Part shown: in pieces, positions 38,693-47,451 of the stretch | Numbering within the stretch: the stretch's first letter is position 1 | Layout of the letters: every line of letters starts with the position of its first letter | Origin: Synechococcales cyanobacterium S06 | GTDB lineage: Bacteria > Cyanobacteriota > Cyanobacteriia > Cyanobacteriales > JAABRE01 | Reading direction: 5' to 3' | Assembly: GCA_011391125.1 (NCBI GenBank) | Contig: JAABRE010000017.1 | Coordinates: 1-64,000 of the forward strand | DNA: 64,000 bases | Program-made: the position numbers and the translations under genes | The notes under the pieces: generated by a model | The model's input: only the letters and a program-made list of their open reading frames with translations | The model's database searches: none | What the model was told of the DNA's origin: nothing

Positions 38693-40198
38693 ATGGCTAG
38701 AGATTTACGCGGTTTTATCAAAATATTAGAAGAAAAAGGACAATTAAAACGTATTACCACCGAAGTTGATCCCGATTTGGAGATTGCTGAAATTTCCAAT
38801 CGAATGTTACAAGCAGGAGGACCAGGTTTATTGTTTGAAAATGTCAAAGGTTCTCCTTTCCCCGTTGCGGTAAATCTCATGGGGACGGTGGAGCGGATTT
38901 GTTGGGCCATGAATCTGGAAAAACCCCAAGAATTAGAGGATTTGGGACGCAAACTTGCTATGTTACAGCAACCAAAACCGCCGAAAAATATCTCCCAAGC
39001 TGTGGATTTCGGCAAAGTGTTATTTGATGTTCTCAAAGCCAAACCGGGGCGCAATTTTTTTCCCCCCTGTCAGGAAGTTGTCATTGACGGCGAACTTGAT
39101 TTAAACACAATCCCCATGATTCGCCCTTATCCCAAAGATGCAGGCAAAATCATAACCCTTGGCTTGGTCATCACGAGGGATTGTGAGACGGGAACGCCCA
39201 ATGTTGGTGTATATCGCCTACAATTGCAGTCAAAAACTACCATGACGGTGCATTGGCTTTCTGTTCGAGGAGGAGCGCGACATTTACGGAAAGCAGCCCA
39301 AATGGGGAAAAAACTTGAAGTGGCGATCGCCCTCGGTGTTGATCCTTTAATTATCATGGCCGCTGCGACACCGATTCCCGTTGATTTATCCGAGTGGTTA
39401 TTTGCTGGTTTATACGGTGGCAGTGGAGTTCAATTGGCGAAATGCAAAACCGTGGATTTAGAAGTTCCCGCCGACTCAGAATTTGTCTTAGAAGGAACGA
39501 TCACCCCCGGTGAAGTTTTAGCCGATGGTCCTTTTGGTGATCACATGGGCTATTATGGTGGCGTTGAAGATTCACCTTTAGTAAAATTTCACTGTATTAC
39601 TCACAGAAAAGACCCAATTTATTTAACCACATTTAGCGGAAGACCACCCAAAGAAGAAGCGATGATGGCAATTGCTTTAAACCGGATTTATACGCCGATT
39701 TTAAGACAACAAGTCAGCGAAATAACAGACTTTTTCTTACCCATGGAAGCGCTAAGTTATAAAGCAGCAATTATCTCCATAGATAAAGCTTATCCGGGGC
39801 ACGCGAGACGGGCAGCTTTAGCTTTTTGGAGCGCGTTACCTCAGTTTACTTACACTAAATTTGTGATCGTTGTAGATAAAGACATAAACATAAGAGACCC
39901 CCGTCAGGTTGTGTGGGCAATTAGCTCCAAAGTTGACCCCTCCCGTGATGTTTTTATCCTTGCAGATACTCCCTTTGATACCCTAGATTTTGCCAGTGAA
40001 AAAATCGGTTTAGGTGGTAGGATGGCGATCGATGCTACTACTAAAATACCTCCAGAAACTGACCACGAATGGGGTGAGGTTTTAGAATCTGATCCAACTA
40101 TGGCTAAAAAAGTGGATCAACGTTGGTCGGAATACGGTTTAAGCGATGTCAATTTTACCGAAATTGATCCCAATTTATTTGGTTATGAGATTAGGTAA
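38693..40198 (+). CDS. ubiD: UbiD family decarboxylase
   Basis: Prenylated-FMN-dependent decarboxylase. 501 aa, the usual length, starting MARDLRGFIKILEEKGQLKRI, with GGPGLLFENVKG, the cofactor-binding region PNVGVYRLQLQSKTTMTVHW and GDHMGYYGG, and YLTTFSGRPPKEEAMM, which contains a conserved active-site Glu. In cyanobacteria the likely task is decarboxylation of the 4-hydroxybenzoate-derived plastoquinone precursor, which is inference from the family. No UbiX-like flavin prenyltransferase is in the window. Confidence 0.93.
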   Translation: MARDLRGFIKILEEKGQLKRITTEVDPDLEIAEISNRMLQAGGPGLLFENVKGSPFPVAVNLMGTVERICWAMNLEKPQELEDLGRKLAMLQQPKPPKNISQAVDFGKVLFDVLKAKPGRNFFPPCQEVVIDGELDLNTIPMIRPYPKDAGKIITLGLVITRDCETGTPNVGVYRLQLQSKTTMTVHWLSVRGGARHLRKAAQMGKKLEVAIALGVDPLIIMAAATPIPVDLSEWLFAGLYGGSGVQLAKCKTVDLEVPADSEFVLEGTITPGEVLADGPFGDHMGYYGGVEDSPLVKFHCITHRKDPIYLTTFSGRPPKEEAMMAIALNRIYTPILRQQVSEITDFFLPMEALSYKAAIISIDKAYPGHARRAALAFWSALPQFTYTKFVIVVDKDINIRDPRQVVWAISSKVDPSRDVFILADTPFDTLDFASEKIGLGGRMAIDATTKIPPETDHEWGEVLESDPTMAKKVDQRWSEYGLSDVNFTEIDPNLFGYEIR

Positions 40199-40214
40199 TT
40201 AAGAACATTTTTCA

Positions 40215-40243
40215 AAAATTCGATTTAAAATAAATCGGATTTT
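40215..40243. terminator. Bidirectional terminator ubiD/nuclease-like gene
   Basis: AAAATTCGATTT/AAATCGGATTTTTT hairpin with an AAAATA-type loop and one G.T pair, T-rich on both sides. It overlaps the stop codon and last codons of the convergent 208-aa gene. Another member of the AAATCCGATTT stem class. Confidence 0.75.
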
Positions 40244-40851
40244 TTCTCTAGTAATTGTAAATTTGATTCTGAAAAAACATAATTAATGACTGAAAATAAT
40301 TGCTCTAAATTTTGCAAAGAATAAAAGGTTTTATTCCTAGTAAAAACAGCTCCTTGTAACAGTCCAAATTGCCAAATTATACCATTGGAAACAATACCAA
40401 AAATTCTTTGTTTGAAGTCATTATTTATTTTTTGAACGGCGATTAATTCGGCTAGACATTGACCCCAACCTTCTTCAAATTTGTCCTGTTTTGCTTGGAC
40501 AACTAAGAAAAAAGGTTGATCAAAAATAATTGTTCCGAGGGGATTTCTTTTCGTAATAATATAATCAGGTTGACCAGATAAATTCTCATCATAAATTAAG
40601 GTTTGATGACTCCATAAAGTTAAGTTTTGACGATAGGTTTTCCACACTTCTTTTAAAACAGGGTAAATTAGGTTTTCACAAATGGCTGCTTCTGAATTGT
40701 CGATTACTCCATCATTAAATAATATCTCTAATTCTTCTTGAAAAGTCGGCTTAACCGGAAATTTTAATTCTTGGATAAAGTCAGCTAAAATGTATTTTAT
40801 TTGAAATTCTTTAGCGACTATTGCGATATTTTTATAATTACTAAATGACAT
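40225..40851 (-). CDS. Hypothetical protein with PD-(D/E)XK nuclease-like core
   Basis: 208 aa, no membrane helix. The middle reads GQPDYIITKRNPLGTIIFDQ, then FFLVVQAKQDKFEEGWGQCL. The P-D ... (hydrophobic)-Q-A-K order resembles the D...(D/E)xK core of restriction-like nucleases, with Gln in place of the acidic residue as in some families. A similar core occurs in the N-terminus of the R-M enzyme at 49-53 kb (PDYSLF ... ADAK). It may instead be an inactive relative. Single gene. Last codons lie in the terminator. Confidence 0.65.
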   Translation of the reverse strand: MSFSNYKNIAIVAKEFQIKYILADFIQELKFPVKPTFQEELEILFNDGVIDNSEAAICENLIYPVLKEVWKTYRQNLTLWSHQTLIYDENLSGQPDYIITKRNPLGTIIFDQPFFLVVQAKQDKFEEGWGQCLAELIAVQKINNDFKQRIFGIVSNGIIWQFGLLQGAVFTRNKTFYSLQNLEQLFSVINYVFSESNLQLLEKKSDLF

Positions 40852-40904
40852 ATTTTTAACTCCCTATCTATACTATAATAATTATCAATTCCCCATTCTA
40901 AACT

Positions 40905-41300
40905 ATGTTTAAAGTCTTTGTTTACGGAACTTTGAAACCAAATCAGGCTAACTATTCTTATTATTGTCAGGGTAAGGTGATTGAGGAAATTCAAGCTTTT
41001 GCTTTCGGTCAGTTATATTATTTCCCCACTCTTGGCTATCCCGCCCTAGTGGAAAGTGAGGATTTAGTCGAGGGTTATTTATTAACATTTGTCGATGATA
41101 ATTGGTTGGCAAAATTAGATGATTTGGAAGATTATCAAGAAGAAAGAGATGACAAATTTAATGGATACCATCGCCGTTTAATTACGGTCTATAACGACTC
41201 AGAAATGCCCATCTCACAGGCTTGGGCGTATTTTATGACTTTTGAGAGGGTAAAATCGTTAAATGGGGTTTTAATGCCTAGTGGCTGTGGGTATCCTTAA
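40905..41300 (+). CDS. Gamma-glutamylcyclotransferase-like (AIG2/GGCT) protein
   Basis: 131 aa with the family signature VFVYGTLKPNQANYSYY at the N-terminus, YYFPTLGYPALVES, EGYLLTFVDDNWLAKLDDLE (with the conserved acidic residue after the LDxLE turn) and YHRRLITVYN. Proteins of this fold release pyroglutamate from gamma-glutamyl amines or peptides; the actual substrate is unknown. It precedes the UDP-sugar genes by 70 bases. Confidence 0.85.
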   Translation: MFKVFVYGTLKPNQANYSYYCQGKVIEEIQAFAFGQLYYFPTLGYPALVESEDLVEGYLLTFVDDNWLAKLDDLEDYQEERDDKFNGYHRRLITVYNDSEMPISQAWAYFMTFERVKSLNGVLMPSGCGYP

Positions 41301-41370
41301 CGGAATTCCAGATTTGTCAAGAATCTGAATTTGAGTTAATCTTAATTTAGTTTAATTTACTGTTATTTTT

Positions 41371-42309
41371 ATGCGCATTTTAGTTACTGGTGGAGCGGGT
41401 TTTATCGGTTCACATTTAATAGATCGCCTCATAAAACAAGGCCATGAGGTGCTATGTTTGGATAATTTTTATACTGGTACTAAACGTAATATTCAGCATT
41501 GGCTCGGCAATCCCAAATTTGAATTAATTCGCCATGATGTCACTGACCCCATACGTTTAGAAGTAGATCAAGTATATCATTTAGCCTGTCCTGCTTCTCC
41601 GGTTCATTACCAATCTAATCCGATTAAAACGGTGAAAACCAATGTGGTTGGGACTTTGAATATGTTGGGTTTGGCAAAACGGGTCAAGGCGCGCTTTTTG
41701 CTGGCCTCAACTTCTGAAGTTTACGGCGATCCTGATGTACACCCCCAACCTGAAGAATATCGCGGCAATGTTAATTGTATTGGGATTCGTAGTTGTTATG
41801 ATGAGGGGAAACGAATTGCGGAAACTTTAGCTTTTGATTACCACCGCGAACATAATTTGGCAATTCGTGTGGCTAGAATTTTCAATACTTACGGACCACA
41901 TATGTTAGAAAATGATGGACGAGTTGTTAGTAATTTCATCAGTCAATCGTTGCGGGGAAATTCTTTGACGGTTTATGGAGATGGTTCACAAACTCGTAGT
42001 TTTTGCTATGTTTCTGATTTGGTGGAAGGTTTGATACGTCTTATGAATGGGGATTATATTGGTCCGGTTAATTTAGGTAATCCTGGTGAATATACCATTT
42101 TGGAATTGGCCCAAACTATTCAAACCATGATTAATCCGGCGGCAAAATTGATTTATAAACCCTTACCCGAGGATGACCCAAAACAGAGAAAACCTGATCT
42201 TACCAAAGCGCAAACTTATTTGAACTGGAATCCCACAATTCCCCTAGCAGAAGGTTTACAATTGACTATTGCTGATTTTCGCCAAAGAATTGAAGCGGAA
42301 TCCAGATAA
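41371..42309 (+). CDS. UDP-glucuronate decarboxylase (UDP-xylose synthase)
   Basis: 312-aa extended SDR enzyme: NAD site [26 protein letters not shown], the STSEVYGDP Ser/Thr and the catalytic pair Y and K in [11 protein letters not shown]. The sequence [18 protein letters not shown] and [11 protein letters not shown] are typical of UXS rather than of 4-epimerases. It makes UDP-xylose from UDP-glucuronate. The following gene makes UDP-glucuronate, so the two genes form a two-step path to UDP-xylose for surface polysaccharide. Gap to the next gene is 43 bases. Confidence 0.93.
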   Translation: MRILVTGGAGFIGSHLIDRLIKQGHEVLCLDNFYTGTKRNIQHWLGNPKFELIRHDVTDPIRLEVDQVYHLACPASPVHYQSNPIKTVKTNVVGTLNMLGLAKRVKARFLLASTSEVYGDPDVHPQPEEYRGNVNCIGIRSCYDEGKRIAETLAFDYHREHNLAIRVARIFNTYGPHMLENDGRVVSNFISQSLRGNSLTVYGDGSQTRSFCYVSDLVEGLIRLMNGDYIGPVNLGNPGEYTILELAQTIQTMINPAAKLIYKPLPEDDPKQRKPDLTKAQTYLNWNPTIPLAEGLQLTIADFRQRIEAESR

Positions 42310-42352
42310 GAATTTGAGTTATTATTTACCCTAATTTATTTTTAGAAAAACC

Positions 42353-43729
42353 ATGAAAGTTTGTGTAATCGGTACGGGTTATGTTGGTTTAGTCACCGGA
42401 GTTTGTCTCTCTCACATTGGCCACCACGTCATTTGTGTTGACAACAACGAAGAAAAAGTAAAATTGATGAAATCGGGACAGTCCCCCATTTTTGAACCCG
42501 GTTTATCGGGATTAATGAAAAATTGTTCAGCATCAGGGCTGTTAGAATTTAGCAGCGACTTAGCGGCTGGAGTCAAACATGGCGAAATCCTCTTTATTGC
42601 CGTGGGAACCCCTGCTTTACCGACGGGAGAAAGCGACACACGTTATGTGGAAGCAGTCGCCAAAGGAATTGGTAGTCATTTAGATGAAAATTATAAGGTT
42701 ATTGTAAATAAATCAACTGTTCCCATTGGTTCGGGTGACTGGGTGAAAATGATTGTTCTCGATGGAGTGAAAGAACGTCAACAAACCGGGGATTCCTGTG
42801 ATTTGGAAAATAAAATTATTGCTAATTTTGATGTTGTTAGTAACCCCGAATTTTTGCGCGAAGGTGCTGCGGTTTTTGACACCTTTAATCCCGATCGCAT
42901 TGTCTTAGGAAGCAATAGCGAAAAGGCGATCGCCCTAATGCAGCAACTTTATCAACCCTTGGTGGAGCGCACATTTGGCGATAATCCCAGTTTACCTCCT
43001 GTCCCGGTGGTTGTCACTGACCTCAATTCCGCAGAAATGATTAAATATGCGGCCAATGCCTTTTTGGCCACGAAAATCAGCTTTATTAACGAAGTTGCCA
43101 ATATCTGCGATCGGGTTGGCGCAGATGTCATTCAAGTTGCCGAAGGAATCGGTTTAGACTCCCGCATTGGTAGCAAGTTTCTTCAAGCAGGTTTAGGTTG
43201 GGGAGGATCATGTTTTCCCAAGGATGTTTCAGCTTTAATTCATACTGCTGATGATTATAACTATGAAACGGAGTTATTAAAATCGGCGGTTAATGTTAAT
43301 AAACGTCAGCGTTTTATTATTATTGAAAAACTGCAAAATGAGTTAAAAATTCTCAAGGGAAAAGTGGTCGGTTTATTAGGTTTAACATTTAAACCAGATA
43401 CAGATGATATGAGAGATGCTCCGTCTTTAAATATTATTAAAGAGTTGAATCGTTTAGGAGCAAAAGTGAAAGCTTATGACCCAATTATTTCTTCTCAAAC
43501 AGGAATGAGTCAAGCGTTATCTGATGTTATTATTGAGACTAATCCAGAAATGTTAGCCGATGGTTGCGATGCTTTAATCTTGGTAACAGATTGGCAACAA
43601 TTCCTTAAATTAGATTACCCGAAAATGGGCAAATTAATGAATAATTGCTTAATAATTGATGGACGTAATTTTTTGGATAAACAGTCTTTACAAAAGGCCG
43701 GTTTCCGTTATGTAGGAATTGGCCATTAA
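42353..43729 (+). CDS. UDP-glucose 6-dehydrogenase
   Basis: 458 aa. NAD-dependent four-electron oxidation of UDP-glucose to UDP-glucuronate. Motifs: GTGYVGLVTGVCLSHIGH, VNKSTVPIGSGDWV, SNPEFLREGAAVFD and the catalytic Cys in GWGGSCFPKDV, then GLTFKPDTDDMRDAPSL in the C-terminal domain. Together with the preceding decarboxylase it explains a supply of UDP-glucuronate and UDP-xylose. No glycosyltransferase adjoins. Confidence 0.97.
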   Translation: MKVCVIGTGYVGLVTGVCLSHIGHHVICVDNNEEKVKLMKSGQSPIFEPGLSGLMKNCSASGLLEFSSDLAAGVKHGEILFIAVGTPALPTGESDTRYVEAVAKGIGSHLDENYKVIVNKSTVPIGSGDWVKMIVLDGVKERQQTGDSCDLENKIIANFDVVSNPEFLREGAAVFDTFNPDRIVLGSNSEKAIALMQQLYQPLVERTFGDNPSLPPVPVVVTDLNSAEMIKYAANAFLATKISFINEVANICDRVGADVIQVAEGIGLDSRIGSKFLQAGLGWGGSCFPKDVSALIHTADDYNYETELLKSAVNVNKRQRFIIIEKLQNELKILKGKVVGLLGLTFKPDTDDMRDAPSLNIIKELNRLGAKVKAYDPIISSQTGMSQALSDVIIETNPEMLADGCDALILVTDWQQFLKLDYPKMGKLMNNCLIIDGRNFLDKQSLQKAGFRYVGIGH

Positions 43730-43761
43730 ACAATTAACAATTGTTATTAACGAATAAGATA

Positions 43762-43861
43762 TAGCACTTTCCGATTAAATGTTATATACCCCTCACCCCC
43801 CAACCCCCCTCATCCCAAAGGGAGAGGGGGAAAAGAGTCCTCATAAATTTGGGAAGTGCTA
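43762..43861. repeat. TA-flanked MITE R4b (uninterrupted)
   Basis: 100 bp with ends TAGCACTTTCC and GGGAAGTGCTA, flanked by TA on each side. The interior has a C-rich half (CCCCTCACCCCCC) and a G-rich half (GGGAGAGGGGGAAAAGAG). It is the closest relative of the interrupted element at 54717-55012 and serves as its empty-site reference. Confidence 0.8.
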
Positions 43862-43920
43862 TAAGTAGGTAGTTATCAGTAAATCAAATTAATGAATAAA
43901 GGTTCGTAGTTGCGCTGTCT

Positions 43921-43940
43921 GGGTCAACGGCCGTTGACCC
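43921..43940. repeat. 20-base perfect palindrome (relative of 21501-21528)
   Basis: Arm GGGTCAACGG, followed by CCTACTGTTAACTGATAAC as in the 21.5 kb copy. Just upstream, AGGTTCGTAGTTGCGCT (about 43903-43919) is an R2 fragment. The remaining gap to 44129 holds ACTTTTT/ACTTCTT heptamers. Confidence 0.75.
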
Positions 43941-44128
43941 CTACTGTTAACTGATAACGGGTAACTGAAATAACTACCTACCTTACCAAAAAATTGGGTT
44001 AAAATCTTCCGTTTTTAAGGAGAAAAACTAGCAAAAATTTTCCTTATTTAATGTTCTCGATTTAGGGAGAAGTAAAACTTTTTACTTCTTATTTCTTACT
44101 TTTTACTTCGTGAATTGCACTTGTTAAA

Positions 44129-44881
44129 ATGCTTCTGATTAAATATAGTCAAAATGAACTTATTTTTAGAACTAATCCAGTGGTAATTAAAAAAATAAAC
44201 CGACTGGGAATGATAATTTTGTCCTTATGTTTAATCAGTTTTCCTTTGTTGTTATATAATGCTGAAGTAAAAAAACTTGAATGCGATCGCCTCAATCTTG
44301 GTCAAATTAACTGTCATCTTTCCCAGCAAAAATTATTCGGTTTTGTCACCATTCAAGATGTTAAAATTGAAAATATAAAAGAAGCAACTTTCGTTAATAA
44401 TCGAGTCTTTATTAATGATATTTATTGGTCAGAATATAAAATCGATCAACTAAAAATTAATAAGATGATTAATAATGTAATTAGAAACAAATTAGTAATT
44501 ATCTCTGGTAATAGATTCTCTAGTCTCCTAAAAATTATTATTTTATGGCCCGTATTAATTTTAGTTAGTTTAAGAATGAAAAAATGGGCAGGAAATTCTT
44601 TGATTTTCCAACATTCAGAACAAAAAATTTTACAAAGTCAAGTAAATATGAAAGGAGAAATTATTAAAGAAATAGATTTTGCTAAGATCAAAAATGTGGA
44701 AAAAACGGAAAAATTTAAGCAAAATAAACAAAAAATCTATCAAATTAACCTTAATTTAAACACAGTTAATAAATTAGGTTTTCCGGAGCAAATTTGGATA
44801 GATAACCTGGACGATGAACAAAAAGCCCAGGAATTAGTTACCATATTAAATAACTTTATTGAAACCGAAGAAAATATGTAA
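44129..44881 (+). CDS. Hypothetical membrane protein with two helices
   Basis: 250 aa. Helix 1 is about residues 27-45 (GMIILSLCLISFPLLLY) and helix 2 about 130-148 (LLKIIILWPVLILVSL). Between them is a probable extracytoplasmic domain with two Cys (LECDRLNLGQINCHL), which might pair. The C-terminal domain is Lys/Asn-rich and beta-like. No known domain recognised. It ends within 30 bases of the next gene and is probably co-transcribed with it. Confidence 0.7.
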   Translation: MLLIKYSQNELIFRTNPVVIKKINRLGMIILSLCLISFPLLLYNAEVKKLECDRLNLGQINCHLSQQKLFGFVTIQDVKIENIKEATFVNNRVFINDIYWSEYKIDQLKINKMINNVIRNKLVIISGNRFSSLLKIIILWPVLILVSLRMKKWAGNSLIFQHSEQKILQSQVNMKGEIIKEIDFAKIKNVEKTEKFKQNKQKIYQINLNLNTVNKLGFPEQIWIDNLDDEQKAQELVTILNNFIETEENM

Positions 44882-44906
44882 TTGCACTTTTGTGCTAAAC
44901 AAGATC

Positions 44907-45779
44907 ATGTCTATAAAAATAAATCTAATTTTCCTCTCAGTTACCTACTCAATTTTAAACCTATTAATTCCCCAAAAAATAAGAGCAGAAATAAAATTAG
45001 AACCGGTGAGTTACTGTTATAATAGCTTAATGTATCGACCAAGTTTTCCTAACTTACCGGAATTAGGTTCAACTCGTACAGATGTTAAGCTAAAAGTAGT
45101 AGAATCCCTCTGTAAAGATGTTCAAACTAGGGAACAAAGTGAATCCATAGTTAATTGTATGAATAACTTATTATACTCAGGAAAAATACCTTTAATTGGC
45201 ACTTTTAATTATTATCGTACAGACATTACTCCCGAAAATGCCGCTAATTCTTGTCAATTTGCTAACAATAAACCGAATAATCAAGTAACTTTAAATCCCG
45301 AAAAAATACCGACAGAATTAATTAATGAATACCTAAATAATGGGGATATTAAATATCAAAATCAAGATTATCAAGGAGCATTAATAGACTATTCAATTAT
45401 CCTAGAAATTGAACCCCAAAATATGAGAGCATATAATAGTAGAGCAGCAGTAAAATATCAACTACAAGATTATCCAGGCGCATTGGCTGATTATTCTAAA
45501 GCAGTGAAACTTGATCCAAATTCCCTTTATGGTTATTATGGTAGAGGCTATTTGTTACAAGTTTTATCAAATTATCAGGAAGCAATTGAAGATTATACAA
45601 AAGTGATTGCAATTGAGCCTAATTTTGCTTTAGCTTACCGAAATCGGGGTTTATGTTATGCTAGTTTAAATAATAAGAAAAAAGCGGTTTCTGACTTAGA
45701 AAAAGCCGCTCAAATTTTTCAAAAACAAGATAATTTAAAAGCTTATCAAGAAATGCAACAATTAATTAATCAGCTTTAA
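44907..45779 (+). CDS. Exported TPR-repeat protein
   Basis: 290 aa from ATG 44907; an upstream TTG frame would overlap the previous gene and lacks a signal start. A signal peptide (MSIKINLIFLSVTYSILNLL, cleavage near IRA) precedes a Cys-containing region (SYCYNSL, SLCKDVQ, IVNCMNN, NSCQFANN: four Cys, possibly two disulfides) and then at least three TPR units from about residue 155 (NGDIKYQNQDYQGALIDYS, SRAAVKYQLQDYPGALADYS, GRGYLLQVLSNYQEAIEDYT, NRGLCYASLNNKKKAVSDLE). Role unknown, probably a periplasmic or lumenal scaffold. Confidence 0.82.
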   Translation: MSIKINLIFLSVTYSILNLLIPQKIRAEIKLEPVSYCYNSLMYRPSFPNLPELGSTRTDVKLKVVESLCKDVQTREQSESIVNCMNNLLYSGKIPLIGTFNYYRTDITPENAANSCQFANNKPNNQVTLNPEKIPTELINEYLNNGDIKYQNQDYQGALIDYSIILEIEPQNMRAYNSRAAVKYQLQDYPGALADYSKAVKLDPNSLYGYYGRGYLLQVLSNYQEAIEDYTKVIAIEPNFALAYRNRGLCYASLNNKKKAVSDLEKAAQIFQKQDNLKAYQEMQQLINQL

Positions 45780-45800
45780 TTCCAAATTTTCCAGAAGTTA

Positions 45801-45817
45801 GGGGCAATAATTGCCCC
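45801..45817. terminator. GC-rich hairpin between convergent genes
   Basis: GGGGCAAT-A-ATTGCCCC, 8-base arms, placed between the stops of the TPR gene and the NVK-repeat gene. No long T-run, so terminator function is only likely. Confidence 0.55.
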
Positions 45818-45825
45818 CCTGAAAA

Positions 45826-47217
45826 TTATTCAGCTTTAACGTTGTCTTGAACCTGGTCTTTAACGTTGTCTTTAACGTTGTCTTTAACGTTTTCTTTAAC
45901 GTTGTCTTTAACGTTGTCTTTAACGTTTTCTTTAACGTTGTCTTTAACGTTTTCTTTAACGTTTTCTTTACCTTTACCCTTGTCTTTACCTTTGTCTTTA
46001 CCTTTACCAGGACCTTTACCTTTACCTCCACCTTTAGGAGGAACAGGTTTAATTGGTTTTAAATAACGAGGAATTTTCTTAGTTGGTTCAGATAGTAATT
46101 CAAGCAAATTAAGGGAATCAAATCTCGAATTAAATTCACAAACACACTCGACAAAATAACGATCGCCCTGCTCTTTTTTATCAGCTTTCGGATTAAAACG
46201 AAAAGGTTTAACGGGGGAATCTTTCCAAAATACAGGGCAATGATCTGCTTTCAATCTATCTTCATCATAGCGTTTTGTATTACGATAAACTGTAATCACA
46301 GGACGGGGATAAACAGCAATAAATTGCCAAATTCCCTTAATGTAAAATTTATCAGTTATCTTATCTTCGGGAGTATGACCCCAACTAAAAATTTCAAAGA
46401 AAAATTTAGGAGGATTATCGCGACCAGGAAAGTGAGTCCAACGAGGATACACTCCCAAAATCATTTCACCTTTGTTGGCCACGTATTGGTTAAAAGAGCG
46501 TATATGCCCAACTTTGCCACCTTGTTCTTTGATCAAGAAGCGACAATCATATTCTTTACCCCGATAAATGACTTTTTTAGTAAACTTGCCTTCTGCATCC
46601 TTGCTTTGCACCACACTTGCTTTAATCCAAGCGATCGCCTGAAAGACGGTCACGTCAACATCACTGTCATCCATACCCTCCTCAGTATGTTCCGATTCTG
46701 GGGTGGTAGTTTCCAAACTGCTATCCAGGTCTGTCTGTTCAACAGGAAGGGGAGGTGCAGCTTCCGGTCGTGGTTCTTCTTGTGTTTTTAAATCTACGGG
46801 AGCAGAAACAACTTCAGGTGTCGTTTTTAACAAAGTCCACTGGTTCTCTTTAAATTCCCATTCTGCTAAAATCTGATCATAAACATCTTTGTTTTTACCT
46901 CTGGGATTAGTTTTTCCCGTTCTCCAATTGACGAGGGTCGGGGACTTAACCGATAAACCTAATTTTTCGATTAATCCTTCATCGGACAATCCTTGAGGTA
47001 ATTCTCCTTCTTTTTCGGGTGGTGTCGCTGGGGGCTTGGCGATCGCCTCAGCAACAGGCTCACCATTGGCGGTGTCAACTAACTTAGCTAATTGGGATTC
47101 TAGTTGACTTAAAACATCCCGAAAAGTTTTTTCAACAGGAGAACCTTTAGCCATGGTCAACCGTTGTTTAATATCCGCTATTTGTGTGGTTAATTTTTCA
47201 ATTGCGTTTGGTTCCAT
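45826..47217 (-). CDS. Unknown protein with HTH-like segment and (E/D)NVK repeat tail
   Basis: 463 aa from ATG 47217 (an in-frame GTG lies 12 bases upstream). In order: a helical start (LTTQIADIKQRLTMAKGSP), a possible helix-turn-helix (LIEKLGLSVKSPTLVNWRTG, followed by KTNPRGKNKDVYDQI), an acidic Pro/Glu-rich linker (about 125-185), a compact domain rich in Trp, Phe and Tyr (about 190-380: AIAWIKASVVQSKD, FNQYVANKGEMILGVYPRW, GIWQFIAVYPRPVITVYRN), a Gly/Lys-rich basic stretch and eleven tetrapeptides (E/D)NVK at the end. No named domain recognised. The linker and tail look disordered. A role in binding nucleic acid is a guess from the HTH-like and basic parts. Confidence 0.75.
   Translation of the reverse strand: MEPNAIEKLTTQIADIKQRLTMAKGSPVEKTFRDVLSQLESQLAKLVDTANGEPVAEAIAKPPATPPEKEGELPQGLSDEGLIEKLGLSVKSPTLVNWRTGKTNPRGKNKDVYDQILAEWEFKENQWTLLKTTPEVVSAPVDLKTQEEPRPEAAPPLPVEQTDLDSSLETTTPESEHTEEGMDDSDVDVTVFQAIAWIKASVVQSKDAEGKFTKKVIYRGKEYDCRFLIKEQGGKVGHIRSFNQYVANKGEMILGVYPRWTHFPGRDNPPKFFFEIFSWGHTPEDKITDKFYIKGIWQFIAVYPRPVITVYRNTKRYDEDRLKADHCPVFWKDSPVKPFRFNPKADKKEQGDRYFVECVCEFNSRFDSLNLLELLSEPTKKIPRYLKPIKPVPPKGGGKGKGPGKGKDKGKDKGKGKENVKENVKDNVKENVKDNVKDNVKENVKDNVKDNVKDQVQDNVKAE
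45835..45966 (-). repeat. Eleven 12-bp tandem units coding (E/D)NVK
   Basis: 132 bases = 11 x 12, read on the minus strand as GAC/GAA AAC GTT AAA. The order is E E D E D D E D D, then one diverged unit DQVQ, then D. Upstream comes a 9-15-base-unit KGK/KDKGK tract. The low divergence makes slippage and length variation between strains likely. Confidence 0.95.
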
Positions 47218-47258
47218 TTTCCTATCCACTTAGTTTTTTTTTTACAGTGAGAGATTAA

Positions 47259-47296
47259 ATTATACTTGATATTCTTAATACTTAATAGTATCAAGT
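47259..47296 (-). promoter_or_regulatory. Promoter and operator-like inverted repeat of the NVK-repeat gene
   Basis: On the minus strand TATAAT (47264-47259) lies 42 bases before the ATG. An inverted repeat ACTTGATA (47264-47271)/TATCAAGT (47289-47296) spans the -35 to -10 region, so a bound regulator would block the promoter. The -35 hexamer itself is weak. Confidence 0.4.
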
Positions 47297-47451
47297 TTGA
47301 GTGATCATCTTTAATCTTAGCAGATTCATAAATTATGATTAATTATTTAGGGAATAATGTAATTATTTTTAACAAAAAATAATTTAATCTTAGTCAAAAA
47401 ATGAACTTATCTTTTTAGATAAATCAAATTATAATTAATAATTATTAATTG

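Noticed and set aside
45847-46066. Plus-strand ORFs rich in NVVF or SLTLSLT
   Set aside because: Antisense of the NVK/KGK repeat tail of the 463-aa protein.
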